Below, in pieces: positions 18,641 to 26,663 of a DNA stretch of 64,000 bases. The stretch lies in assembly GCF_000413935.1 (NCBI RefSeq), contig NZ_KE340376.1, forward strand, positions 66,091 through 130,090, read 5' to 3'. The notes under the pieces are model-generated. The model worked only from the letters and a program-made list of their open reading frames with translations. It ran no database searches and was not told the DNA's origin. A program made the translations under genes and the position numbers. Positions within the stretch are counted from its first letter, which is position 1. Every line of letters starts with the position of its first letter. Source of the stretch: Acinetobacter colistiniresistens (GTDB taxonomy: Bacteria > Pseudomonadota > Gammaproteobacteria > Pseudomonadales > Moraxellaceae).

Positions 18641-19380
18641 GTGACAATAAAGTAATGATAGACCTCCAGAATGTCAGTAAGTGGTATGAACAATTTCAGG
18701 TACTGACTGAATGCAGTACTCAAATTTGCCAAGGTGAAGTGGTGGTGGTTTGTGGCCCATCGGGTTCAGGAAAATCCACCTTGATTAAAACCGTGAATGG
18801 GCTTGAGCCATTTCAGCAAGGTAAAATCTTTGTCGATGGCGTGCCTGTACATGAACCCAAAACCGATATGACCAAACTGCGGAGTCGAGTCGGTATGGTA
18901 TTTCAGCACTTTGAACTGTTTCCGCACTTAAGTATTACCGAGAACCTGAGCATTGCACAGATCAAGGTGCTTGGACGCTCAGAAGCGGAAGCCAATAAAA
19001 AAGGACTGGCCTATCTGGATCGTGTGGGATTGAGTGCGCATGCCAATAAATATCCGGCACAACTCTCTGGCGGTCAACAACAACGGGTCGCAATTGCGCG
19101 TGCACTGAGCATGGACCCGATTGCGATGCTATTTGATGAACCCACCTCTGCACTTGACCCTGAAATGATCAATGAAGTGCTTGATGTGATGGTCGGGCTG
19201 GCCAAGGAAGGAATGACCATGATGTGTGTCACCCATGAAATGGGCTTTGCCCGCCAAGTCGCCAATCGTGTAATCTTCATGGACCAAGGAAAAATTATGG
19301 AAGACTGTTCTAAAGATGAATTCTTTGGTGCACCACGTGGTGAACGAGCCCAGCAATTTCTGGATAAAATTCTGCATTAA
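18637..19380 (+). CDS. gltL: Glutamate/aspartate-type ABC transporter ATP-binding protein
   Basis: A 247-aa cytoplasmic ATPase. Walker A is GPSGSGKST (residues 40-48), the Q-loop follows in VGMVFQHFELFPHL, the ABC signature is LSGGQQQR (about 144-151) and Walker B is MLFDEPTSALDPE. The switch histidine is in VTHEMGFA. AAGGAGG precedes the ATG, and the gene overlaps gltK by 4 bp. A long symmetrical terminator follows. Confidence 0.96.
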   Translation: MSDNKVMIDLQNVSKWYEQFQVLTECSTQICQGEVVVVCGPSGSGKSTLIKTVNGLEPFQQGKIFVDGVPVHEPKTDMTKLRSRVGMVFQHFELFPHLSITENLSIAQIKVLGRSEAEANKKGLAYLDRVGLSAHANKYPAQLSGGQQQRVAIARALSMDPIAMLFDEPTSALDPEMINEVLDVMVGLAKEGMTMMCVTHEMGFARQVANRVIFMDQGKIMEDCSKDEFFGAPRGERAQQFLDKILH

Positions 19381-19395
19381 ATTTTTGAATACACT

Positions 19396-19433
19396 CACAC
19401 GATAAAGCAGCGCTCAGGCTGCTTTATCGTGTG
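19396..19433 (+). terminator. gltIJKL terminator
   Basis: A perfect 16-bp stem (19396-19411 / 19418-19433) with a 6-nt loop 15 bp after the gltL stop. No long T run follows, but the stem is very stable. Confidence 0.7.
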
Positions 19434-19569
19434 AATTACAACAAAATAAACATGGTGATATAGCCAGTTCCGCTCATTCAGCAAATTTGAATCAGCAAAC
19501 GGTCAAATTATAAAATTTGCCACTCATTTTTATGTTGTAGATCTCTTCATTTAGCATTTTTTATGTATA

Positions 19570-19586
19570 TTTAAGAGGCTTTTAAG
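19570..19586 (+). promoter_or_regulatory. PmrA box upstream of the PAP2 gene
   Basis: TTTAAG-AGGCT-TTTAAG is an exact fit to the PmrA-type consensus HTTAAD-N5-HTTAAD. It ends 52 bp before the PAP2 ATG. The same half-sites, in the same orientation relative to the gene, are found upstream of eptA at 24957-24973. Confidence 0.7.
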
Positions 19587-19638
19587 CTTGTTCACATTAA
19601 ATAACACAAATTTTCATCTGGTTTTAATAATACGCTCA

Positions 19639-20355
19639 ATGACTCTGAAAACACCTTTTTTTGCGCTGGCCAGCTTTTTATTATTGCTGAGCTTTTTCAT
19701 CTTATTATTCGTGTTTCCAGTCGGCGGTGCAATTGACTTACATCTGATTCAGCCTTGGGTCAGTTTGCAAGGTACATTTCCTTATAAAGATGACTGGTTT
19801 CTAGATAAACTGAACCACAGTTATGTCAAAAACCTACTCACAGCCGTGTATCTGATCTTTCTCTTTTTATGGTGTGCCTCATTTAAAGTCGAAAAGCTCA
19901 AGGCAAAGCGCTGGGAATATGGCTATATGTTTTGGGTAAGCATCCTGTGTACCGCTGTGGTTGGATTCTTCAAATCACATTCGGCTCATGCATGTCCCTG
20001 GTATATGACCCATGAAACAGCGACTGGCTTTATCTGGGATTTTTCAGCAACTGCAGGACATTGCTTTCCAGGTGGGCATGCCAGTGCAGGATTTGCCTTA
20101 GTCACGGGCTATTTTGTTTATCGCTTGGACAATAAGACACGTGCATGGTTCTATCTTTTTGCTGGAATGGTTATTGGTTTTGCTATGGGTTGGGCACAAA
20201 TGATGCGTGGTGCTCATTTTCTTAGCCATAACTTGTGGACGGCATGGTTCTGTATTGCGGTGAATCTTGCCATGTATGCAATCACTTATAAACGTCATCA
20301 ACAAGCTGCAAATCATAATGCAGTACCGATAACAACAGTTGATGTGGTAAAGTGA
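19639..20355 (+). CDS. PAP2-family membrane phosphatase, probable PmrA regulon member
   Basis: A 238-aa inner-membrane phosphatase with about five transmembrane segments. The three PAP2 motifs are KSHSAHACP (the usual K-x6-RP with Cys in place of Arg), PGGHAS (about residues 140-145, for PSGH) and RGAHFLSHNLWTAW (SR-x5-H-type, last part). Family members remove phosphate from lipid substrates such as phosphatidic acid, undecaprenyl pyrophosphate or lipid A. The ATG at 19639 is chosen because an upstream TTG at 19588 would leave no room for a promoter after the PmrA box. Position beside eptA-pmrAB and the shared box suggest a lipid A or carrier-lipid role during cationic stress; the substrate is inferred. 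Confidence 0.88.
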   Translation: MTLKTPFFALASFLLLLSFFILLFVFPVGGAIDLHLIQPWVSLQGTFPYKDDWFLDKLNHSYVKNLLTAVYLIFLFLWCASFKVEKLKAKRWEYGYMFWVSILCTAVVGFFKSHSAHACPWYMTHETATGFIWDFSATAGHCFPGGHASAGFALVTGYFVYRLDNKTRAWFYLFAGMVIGFAMGWAQMMRGAHFLSHNLWTAWFCIAVNLAMYAITYKRHQQAANHNAVPITTVDVVK

Positions 20356-20415
20356 GTCCAGTACCAAAATCCATGGTACGCATCACGACCACTTTAGGAT
20401 ATTTTTTTCTTCCAT

Positions 20416-21225
20416 ATGACTGACTTTCAAGCCTTTTTAGAATCCACTTTAACAACGCAGCAATCATCTATTCAATCTTATGAACTAGATTCCCACAAAG
20501 TATGGTTAAAAAAAGCATCTGAACGTCATGGGCTATGGCTATATACACCATTAAAATGGTTAGCAAAAATATTTAACTTAGGCTCAATTACGCCTGTTCC
20601 AAACCAAGGCGGTGCAGCTGCAATTCAATGTGAATTTAGGAGAATCCAGCAACTCAATGCGCTAGGAGTCTCAACACCAAATGTTTTGGCAGTATCAAAA
20701 AAAGGCATTTTACTCGAGGATGTCGGCGCCCAACGTCACAGCCCTGTGGATCAGCTCGATCAAAAGATTGCCAGTTTAAAAGACCATCCAGAATTACAAT
20801 TTGAGTTATTTAATCAAGCCATTCAATCTATTCGCAATATTCATCAACAAGAAGGTTATTTGAGTGAAGCATTTGCTCGTAATATTCTGGTCGATGAACA
20901 AAACCAGTTCACTTTTATTGATTTTGAAACCGATCCCAGAGATGTACTCAGCCTACATGACTGTTTTGTACGTGATTGGTTGCTATTTATCTTCTCAACG
21001 GCCTATCATTTTGAATTTGAAAAACTTGAGCAAGCCAGCCAGTTGCTCTATCAGGCTCTCTTGGATGAACCTCAAGTCTATAAAGACATTTGTAAGGTTG
21101 GCAAACGCCTAAATTGGGTGTTACGCTTTAATGTCAGTAAAGTTGGCAATGATGGCAAACGTATTCAGAAATGCGTGCTGTTCTTGCGCTATTTACAAGA
21201 TCAGGCGCTAAAAAGCTCACGCTAA
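20416..21225 (+). CDS. Kinase-like (WaaP/Kdo-kinase fold) protein
   Basis: A 269-aa soluble protein resembling the small LPS-core kinase / 'toluene tolerance' group. An N-lobe-like region (VWLKKASERHGLWLYTPLKW, then EFRRIQQLNALGVSTPNVL) precedes GILLEDVG and IRNIHQQEGYLSEAFARNILV. IDFETD (about residues 173-178) corresponds to the metal-binding DFG/DFE. Where active kinases have HGD in the catalytic loop this protein reads LSE, so it may be a pseudokinase or use glutamate. It follows the PAP2 gene by 60 bp and is probably co-transcribed from the PmrA-box promoter. Its stop overlaps the pmrB stop on the other strand by 4 bp. Confidence 0.75.
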   Translation: MTDFQAFLESTLTTQQSSIQSYELDSHKVWLKKASERHGLWLYTPLKWLAKIFNLGSITPVPNQGGAAAIQCEFRRIQQLNALGVSTPNVLAVSKKGILLEDVGAQRHSPVDQLDQKIASLKDHPELQFELFNQAIQSIRNIHQQEGYLSEAFARNILVDEQNQFTFIDFETDPRDVLSLHDCFVRDWLLFIFSTAYHFEFEKLEQASQLLYQALLDEPQVYKDICKVGKRLNWVLRFNVSKVGNDGKRIQKCVLFLRYLQDQALKSSR

Positions 21226-22568
21226 TGACTATAGTCGTGATGAGCTAGTTTTTTAGGGAGTTTGACCAATACACTCAATCCCCCTAATTCGATACTTCGA
21301 GATAAAGTCAAAATGCCACCTAAACGTTGCGTTGCTTTATCGACAATCGACAGACCAAGTCCACTCCCGACTTCTAAATGATGGTGTACACGGTAAAAAC
21401 GTTTCAGTACCTTATCATATTGCTCAGGATCAATCCCTGTACCGCTGTCTTCGATTTGGATATAAGCAAAATCATCCGCATCACTATACACTGAGATATT
21501 AATAACACCCTGATTTGGCGTATATTTAATTGCATTATCAATCAAATTAAAAATAATTGAATGAACCGTTGATTCAAGACTTTGCATTTCAATCGGATCA
21601 TTACGTTCAAAGCCTAAATCAATCTCTTTTTGCATGGCTAAATTCACCAATTGCTCAACACAATTTAATGCCACATCATTCAAACGAAAGTGGGTATTGG
21701 GTTCAATTAAACTGAGTGCAACATCTTGCTTTGCCAACGCCAACAATTGGGTGACCAAATGTTGAATACGGGCTAATCCCTTACTTAGATTTTGTAAAGC
21801 TTCATGTTCAGGGAACTGACTGATCAAGATCCGAGTTTGTAAATTTAAGGCTGTTACAGGTGTTCTGAGCTCATGGGCGGCATCGGCAATAAATTGTTTT
21901 TGTTCAGTCTGAGCATGCTGAATACGCTCAAATAGACGGTTCATTTCTTCAATGGTCGGCAACAATTCTTGCGGATAATCTTGGCTATCTATGGGGGCCA
22001 ATCCATCTGAGTCACGTTGGGTCAATTCTGTTTTAAAATCGTCTAAAGGCTTCAAACTCAAGCTAATAATGAAAGCAAGCACAAAAATAGCGATCGGCAG
22101 CAGCAAAATATAAGGAACAAACATGCTGCCAGCTAACTCCCAGGCAAAAGCATGACGCACCTGTTCCTGCTGACTGACTTGAACTTGATAGTCCTGTAAG
22201 GGCACAACATAGACACGCCATTTCCCCTGTGGCGTATCCTGCGTATAAAAACCAGCTTGTTTCACAGGGGGAATCAATAAATGCGTTTGATGCCATAAAT
22301 GATTTTGATCTTTATAGGCCCATATATCAATCAACAAATCTTCTTCATGGTAAGTTCGGTGCAGCTCAACCCGACTTGAAACAGGAATGATTGGCTGTGA
22401 AATTGATCGCTCAGCCATGTATTGCATTTGAGTATCCAGAATCTCATCAACTTCATGTAATGAAATCCGATATGCCGCTAAAATGAGAAAACAGCCGAGC
22501 ACCACACTAAAAATGGAAGTACCCCAAATCAACCTTTTCTTAAGTGAATAATGCTTTGCTGTTTTCAT
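21222..22568 (-). CDS. pmrB: Sensor histidine kinase PmrB
   Basis: A 448-aa inner-membrane sensor of the PmrAB two-component system, which in Acinetobacter controls lipid A phosphoethanolamine addition and polymyxin resistance. It has TM1 at about residues 12-34, a periplasmic loop of about 110 residues, TM2 at about 150-172, a HAMP-like linker, the H-box FIADAAHELRTPV with His232, the N-box IFNLIDNAIKYTPN and the G-boxes DSGTGID and GSGLGLSI. It begins 4 bp after pmrA. Its last codon overlaps the convergent kinase-like gene. Substitutions in this gene are the usual route to colistin resistance; without a reference I cannot judge this allele. Confidence 0.93.
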   Translation of the reverse strand: MKTAKHYSLKKRLIWGTSIFSVVLGCFLILAAYRISLHEVDEILDTQMQYMAERSISQPIIPVSSRVELHRTYHEEDLLIDIWAYKDQNHLWHQTHLLIPPVKQAGFYTQDTPQGKWRVYVVPLQDYQVQVSQQEQVRHAFAWELAGSMFVPYILLLPIAIFVLAFIISLSLKPLDDFKTELTQRDSDGLAPIDSQDYPQELLPTIEEMNRLFERIQHAQTEQKQFIADAAHELRTPVTALNLQTRILISQFPEHEALQNLSKGLARIQHLVTQLLALAKQDVALSLIEPNTHFRLNDVALNCVEQLVNLAMQKEIDLGFERNDPIEMQSLESTVHSIIFNLIDNAIKYTPNQGVINISVYSDADDFAYIQIEDSGTGIDPEQYDKVLKRFYRVHHHLEVGSGLGLSIVDKATQRLGGILTLSRSIELGGLSVLVKLPKKLAHHDYSH

Positions 22569-22572
22569 AAAT

Positions 22573-23250
22573 TTAAGATTGCCCTAGACGATAACCTAAA
22601 CCACGAATGGTACGAATAAAGTCTTTACCCAACTTGGCACGTAAATGATGCACATAGACTTCAATGGTATTACTGGTCACTTCACTATCAAAATCGTATA
22701 ACTTATCTTCTAAATTGGCTTTAGAAAAAATCTTGTTTGGATGTGAAACCATCGGAATCAGGATCGCCCACTCTCTATTTGACAATTCAATTTGTTGCCC
22801 TCTAAAGGTCGCCAAATGTTGCTCGACATCGAGTGTTAATTCACCGCTTTTGAGTAATTGAGATTGGCTCTTAAGCTGGGCTGCCTCATTACTACCACGA
22901 CGTAGTAAAGCATTAATACGGGCCAATAACTCATCAAACTCATAAGGTTTAATAAGATAATCATCTGCCCCCTGATTCAGCCCATCGACACGATTCTGTA
23001 ACTGATCTCTTGCAGAAATGATCAGAACAGGCAAAGAACTCCGCTGACGAATCTGTTTGAGGATTTGCATCCCGTCCATTAAAGGCAAACCCAAATCCAA
23101 TAGTACTAAATCAAAGGATTGCTTGGTGAGTAAAGCCAATCCATCCACCCCATTATTGACCCACTCTACGTCGAATTGATGGTATCGCAATAAAGTCAAT
23201 GTCGACTCTGCAATCATAAAATCATCTTCTATCATCAAGATCTTGGTCAT
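22573..23250 (-). CDS. pmrA: Response regulator PmrA
   Basis: A 225-aa OmpR/PhoB-type regulator. The receiver domain has the acidic pair EDD (residues 8-10), phospho-acceptor Asp52 in LLDLGLP, and Lys in IKPYEF. The winged-helix DNA-binding domain occupies the last 95 residues, ending in VHHLRAKLG...IRTIRGLGYRLG. AAGGTG precedes the ATG. It is the middle gene of eptA-pmrA-pmrB, 14 bp after eptA. It should recognise the two TTTAAG-N5-TTTAAG boxes in this window. Confidence 0.94.
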   Translation of the reverse strand: MTKILMIEDDFMIAESTLTLLRYHQFDVEWVNNGVDGLALLTKQSFDLVLLDLGLPLMDGMQILKQIRQRSSLPVLIISARDQLQNRVDGLNQGADDYLIKPYEFDELLARINALLRRGSNEAAQLKSQSQLLKSGELTLDVEQHLATFRGQQIELSNREWAILIPMVSHPNKIFSKANLEDKLYDFDSEVTSNTIEVYVHHLRAKLGKDFIRTIRGLGYRLGQS

Positions 23251-23264
23251 GATTTCATTTCACC

Positions 23265-24911
23265 TTAAGGGTTAGGACATGTTTGCAACATGTCATCTTT
23301 GGAGTTAATTACTTTAGTTTTTACATCAAGCAGGCTCAGCATTGTTGGAAACAAATTATCTTGGCTGAGTTTAGTTTTACGTTGTTGTTCCAGGCACTGC
23401 ATCTGTTTAGCCGCATGTTGTTGCCATGTATTCGAAAACCACATGACCATAGGGATATGGGTCTGCTGAGAGGGTGCAATGGCATAAGGAGCACCATGCA
23501 AATACATACCACTCTCACCTGTTGACTCACCATGATCAGATAAATACCACATACCTGTTTGATACTGCGTAGTTTGTTTTAATGTTTCGATCACTGAATC
23601 TAAAATATAGTCAGTATAAAGCAAGGTATTGTCATAGCTGTTGACCAAGGCTTCTTTACTACATCCTTGAATGGCATTGGTATCACATGTTGGCTTAAAC
23701 ACGCGATAGGCTGGCGGTACACGCTTATAATAGGCCGGACCATGACTTCCCATTTGATGTAATACCACCAAATGTGGTCGTGTATCATCTTTTGGAATCG
23801 TTTCTATATACGCTTTTAGACTATCAACCAGCATCTCATCAAGACACTCTCCGTCTTTACACCACTTTTTCTGAATCGGTTCAGGAATCTGGAATTGTTG
23901 AACACGATCACAGGTGCCTTTACAACCAGAATTATTGTCAATCCAAGTCACTTGATAACCTGCTCGTTGAGCAATATCAAGTAACCCCTCACGATGACTT
24001 GCAAGGCGCTCATTATAATCTTCTCTTGGCATGCCAGAGAACATACAAGGAACCGACACAGCTGTTGCTGTCCCACAAGAACTGACTTGGGAAAAGTTGA
24101 TAATGTCCTGCTTCGCTAATTTAGGATTGGTTTCTTTGCTATAACCATTCAGTGAAAAGTTTTCTGCACGTGCTGTTTCACCTACAACCAGTACCATCAG
24201 TTTAGGCAAACCTTTTACCGCTTCTACATGCTGTGCATCTTCGCCATACGTCACCAGTGGGAGGTTTTCTTTAGGTGCTTTCTTTTTATAATATGAAATA
24301 AAAGATCCGATCATATTCTGAGGAGAAATCATGCCTTTCAGATCTCGGTTTTCACGAAAAATTGCTGCAAAATCAACATAAAAAACAAATAGAAGTCCAG
24401 CAACCATAGCCAATGAAAGTACAGATGCAACCACCTTTTTTAATATTTGGCCTAGTACCGGTTCAGGTTTAATCTTCACCAGCAGGATCACAATGATCGG
24501 CAGGATGGTCATCCCTAAGGTCCATACCACAAGATGCCATGACCAAGTATCTCGTGCTTCAGCGGCATTGGTTTGCATCAAGTTTTGAATTTGGTCAGAG
24601 GTAATCCAGACACCTAATGTGTTGACCGTATACGCGGCAAAACCACCAATAAAAACCAGAGCAATCGCAACAGGTTTCGCAGTCCATTTCCAGCTTAGCA
24701 GTTGGAATAGAAAGTTATATACGGCAACAACAACCAATATAGAAGCCAGTACAAAAAAACCTGCTTTCATTCCAGTATATGGAGTAAGAGACTCCATTTT
24801 TTTATAGAAAGCAAAATTTAAAAATACACCTAACCAGATAGCAAGTAAGGCATTAAAAGTTAATAGCGAGATAGGTCTAGTCTTGAGTTTCTGTAGCAGC
24901 ATGGTCATCAT
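23265..24911 (-). CDS. eptA: Lipid A phosphoethanolamine transferase (EptA/PmrC)
   Basis: A 548-aa inner-membrane enzyme that transfers phosphoethanolamine from phosphatidylethanolamine to lipid A phosphates, lowering surface charge and polymyxin binding. About five N-terminal transmembrane helices (to about residue 185) precede a periplasmic sulfatase-fold domain. Catalytic features are the zinc ligand Glu in VVGETARAENF (Glu245), the nucleophile threonine in SCGTATAVSVPC (about 278-289), and the zinc-binding DHGES motif (YLSDHGESTGE). The family WIDNNSGCKGTCDRV cysteine segment is present. It leads the pmrCAB operon under a PmrA box. ATGs at 24911 and 24908 are both possible starts. Confidence 0.95.
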   Translation of the reverse strand: MMTMLLQKLKTRPISLLTFNALLAIWLGVFLNFAFYKKMESLTPYTGMKAGFFVLASILVVVAVYNFLFQLLSWKWTAKPVAIALVFIGGFAAYTVNTLGVWITSDQIQNLMQTNAAEARDTWSWHLVVWTLGMTILPIIVILLVKIKPEPVLGQILKKVVASVLSLAMVAGLLFVFYVDFAAIFRENRDLKGMISPQNMIGSFISYYKKKAPKENLPLVTYGEDAQHVEAVKGLPKLMVLVVGETARAENFSLNGYSKETNPKLAKQDIINFSQVSSCGTATAVSVPCMFSGMPREDYNERLASHREGLLDIAQRAGYQVTWIDNNSGCKGTCDRVQQFQIPEPIQKKWCKDGECLDEMLVDSLKAYIETIPKDDTRPHLVVLHQMGSHGPAYYKRVPPAYRVFKPTCDTNAIQGCSKEALVNSYDNTLLYTDYILDSVIETLKQTTQYQTGMWYLSDHGESTGESGMYLHGAPYAIAPSQQTHIPMVMWFSNTWQQHAAKQMQCLEQQRKTKLSQDNLFPTMLSLLDVKTKVINSKDDMLQTCPNP

Positions 24912-25163
24912 AATCTAAAAATAAACTTCTTAGCGTCTCTAAGATAAAAATTAAAACTTAAAAATGACTTAAACTAAATAATAATAGGCGCAATAATATC
25001 TGCAATTCGGTTCTAGATTTACTTGCAAATCGAGAAGGATATTTAGTTTCAAACCATCCCGCTCATTTGCGCTCTCTCCATTACGTACCCTAGTTTTATT
25101 CTTAAAAAAATCATTCCATTTAGTGGAATTACTATACTACAAGTCATATCCCATACAAACAAA
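24912..25163. promoter_or_regulatory. eptA promoter region
   Basis: About 250 bp, AT-rich, with no gene. It contains the PmrA box at 24957-24973. I see no other clear motif before the porin terminator. Confidence 0.55.
24957..24973 (-). promoter_or_regulatory. PmrA box upstream of eptA
   Basis: Read on the minus strand this is TTTAAG-TCATT-TTTAAG, an exact fit to HTTAAD-N5-HTTAAD, ending 45 bp before the eptA ATG. The half-sites are identical to those at 19570-19586. Confidence 0.75.
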
Positions 25164-25194
25164 AACACCCTTTAAGGTGTACTTAAAGGGTGTT
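25164..25194 (-). terminator. Terminator of the first porin gene
   Basis: A perfect 13-bp stem (25164-25176 / 25182-25194) with a 5-nt loop, directly after the porin stop on the minus strand. Confidence 0.75.
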
Positions 25195-25210
25195 CGATAA
25201 GAAAAGGAAT

Positions 25211-26317
25211 TTAGAACTTAAATTCTAAACCCAAACCTGCGACAGGTTGCTTGTCTTTTTTGCTTGCTTGCTCAAGCGTTAGATAACCAGCATAACCATA
25301 GGTTCTGACCTGTTTGTTAAACGCATAGTCTGCTCCAGCAATAATTTGTTTGGCTTTAAAATCAGCTGTATTGGTTTTAAAACTGGTGTCATTTTGGCTG
25401 TATTGACCTTTTACTGTCCAGTTTTTCGCTTGAGGAATGTTATATTCAGCGCCCAATAACCAACCTTGTGCATCATCAATATTTTCTGAGCCTGGTGCAT
25501 TTCCAGCAACCGCTTCAACTTTAGAGGTTTGATACAGTGCTTTAAGCGCTAAACCTTCAACAGGATTGACTCGACCAATAGCACGAACGGTATTGGCAGC
25601 AGCAAATAAACTACCTCCTGTAATTGCAGGTTCAGCCGCATTTAAGAAACCACGACCAAGGAAAGTGCTTGGAATCGCTTTATCATAACCGATACCCGCA
25701 ACCACCAATGGGTTTTCATACGTGACTGTCGCTGACCATGCATCTCCCAAACCTCCACCTGCAACTTTTGCACCGCCACTGGTCTGTTTAATACCAGAAG
25801 ACTCGCCTGTCGCAAGCAACGCATTAAATTTAAATGCGCCATCTAATAACTGAACTGCTGGTGACTCATAGATCACAGCATTATCAATACGGTTCTCACC
25901 TGTGAAAATACCCGTGATATCCGCCTTGTTTGCAACATAGTTATTGAAGGTATCGACAACACTCGATAACTGTTTAACCGGTGTATCGTGCTTACCAATT
26001 TTCAAGGTACCTAATTGGGAATCTTTTAAACCGACAAAACGATTACGCTGTGTCCAGTCACTGCTATCGCCATCCGCACTAAAACCCCATTCGATTGCGT
26101 AGACTGCACTTAAACGCTCAGTGAGTTTTTCATCACCTTTAATTCCTATAAATGAACTGTTTGAACTGATTTCCCAAACATCTTTATTTGATTTAGTCGC
26201 ATTTTTTTCTGGTAAATAATCAACGCTGGCATCGATTTCACCATAAAGTGTTGGCGCTGCAAATGTGGTTGTTGCAAGTAAACTGAGCACTGCTGCTGTT
26301 ACAATTTTGATTTTCAT
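25211..26317 (-). CDS. Gram-negative porin (general-porin type), copy 1
   Basis: A 368-aa outer-membrane beta-barrel. It has a signal peptide with cleavage after TTFAA (about residue 20), then YGEIDASVDYL, the first strand typical of 16-strand neisserial/burkholderial-type porins. RNRFVGLKDSQLGTLKIGKHDTP is the family block before constriction loop 3. It ends in LGLEFKF with the C-terminal Phe needed for barrel assembly. AGGAT precedes the ATG. It is clearly paralogous to the porin at 42637-43746. Substrate specificity is not evident. Confidence 0.9.
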   Translation of the reverse strand: MKIKIVTAAVLSLLATTTFAAPTLYGEIDASVDYLPEKNATKSNKDVWEISSNSSFIGIKGDEKLTERLSAVYAIEWGFSADGDSSDWTQRNRFVGLKDSQLGTLKIGKHDTPVKQLSSVVDTFNNYVANKADITGIFTGENRIDNAVIYESPAVQLLDGAFKFNALLATGESSGIKQTSGGAKVAGGGLGDAWSATVTYENPLVVAGIGYDKAIPSTFLGRGFLNAAEPAITGGSLFAAANTVRAIGRVNPVEGLALKALYQTSKVEAVAGNAPGSENIDDAQGWLLGAEYNIPQAKNWTVKGQYSQNDTSFKTNTADFKAKQIIAGADYAFNKQVRTYGYAGYLTLEQASKKDKQPVAGLGLEFKF

Positions 26318-26663
26318 TGTTTACATCCTGGTTAAATTTGTAACAAATCCTACACAGTAACTTTATATGACAAAACGATTAAAATCTTATTTATTTATTC
26401 TAATTTCGACTAAAGTTTAATTTTTAGCCAGCTATAATCTGTGCCATAGATTTTAAATTATCTTTTTATATTTTAACAAATTATTTTCGATATCAAATAA
26501 TTAAAAATCAAATTAAACGCTTTTCATCATCAAACTACGATATTCAAAAAAATAAAAAATCCGATGAAAAACATTCAATCTCTAGATAAGTACAAGGACT
26601 GAACCCTATTTGTCATTTTACATCTGTTCGATTTAGCAAAAAAATTTTAATAAAAATATGCTT
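26318..26663. other. AT-rich intergenic region
   Basis: This 346-bp gap lies upstream of the minus-strand porin and downstream of the AmpG-like gene. It must hold the porin promoter. I see no gene, hairpin terminator or recognisable operator in it. Confidence 0.4.

Noticed and set aside
25171..25187. A third fit to HTTAAD-N5-HTTAAD (TTTAAG-GTGTA-CTTAAA) near eptA
   Set aside because: It lies inside the perfect terminator stem of the porin gene, about 260 bp from eptA, and its half-sites are in inverted rather than direct orientation. Chance fit within a palindrome.
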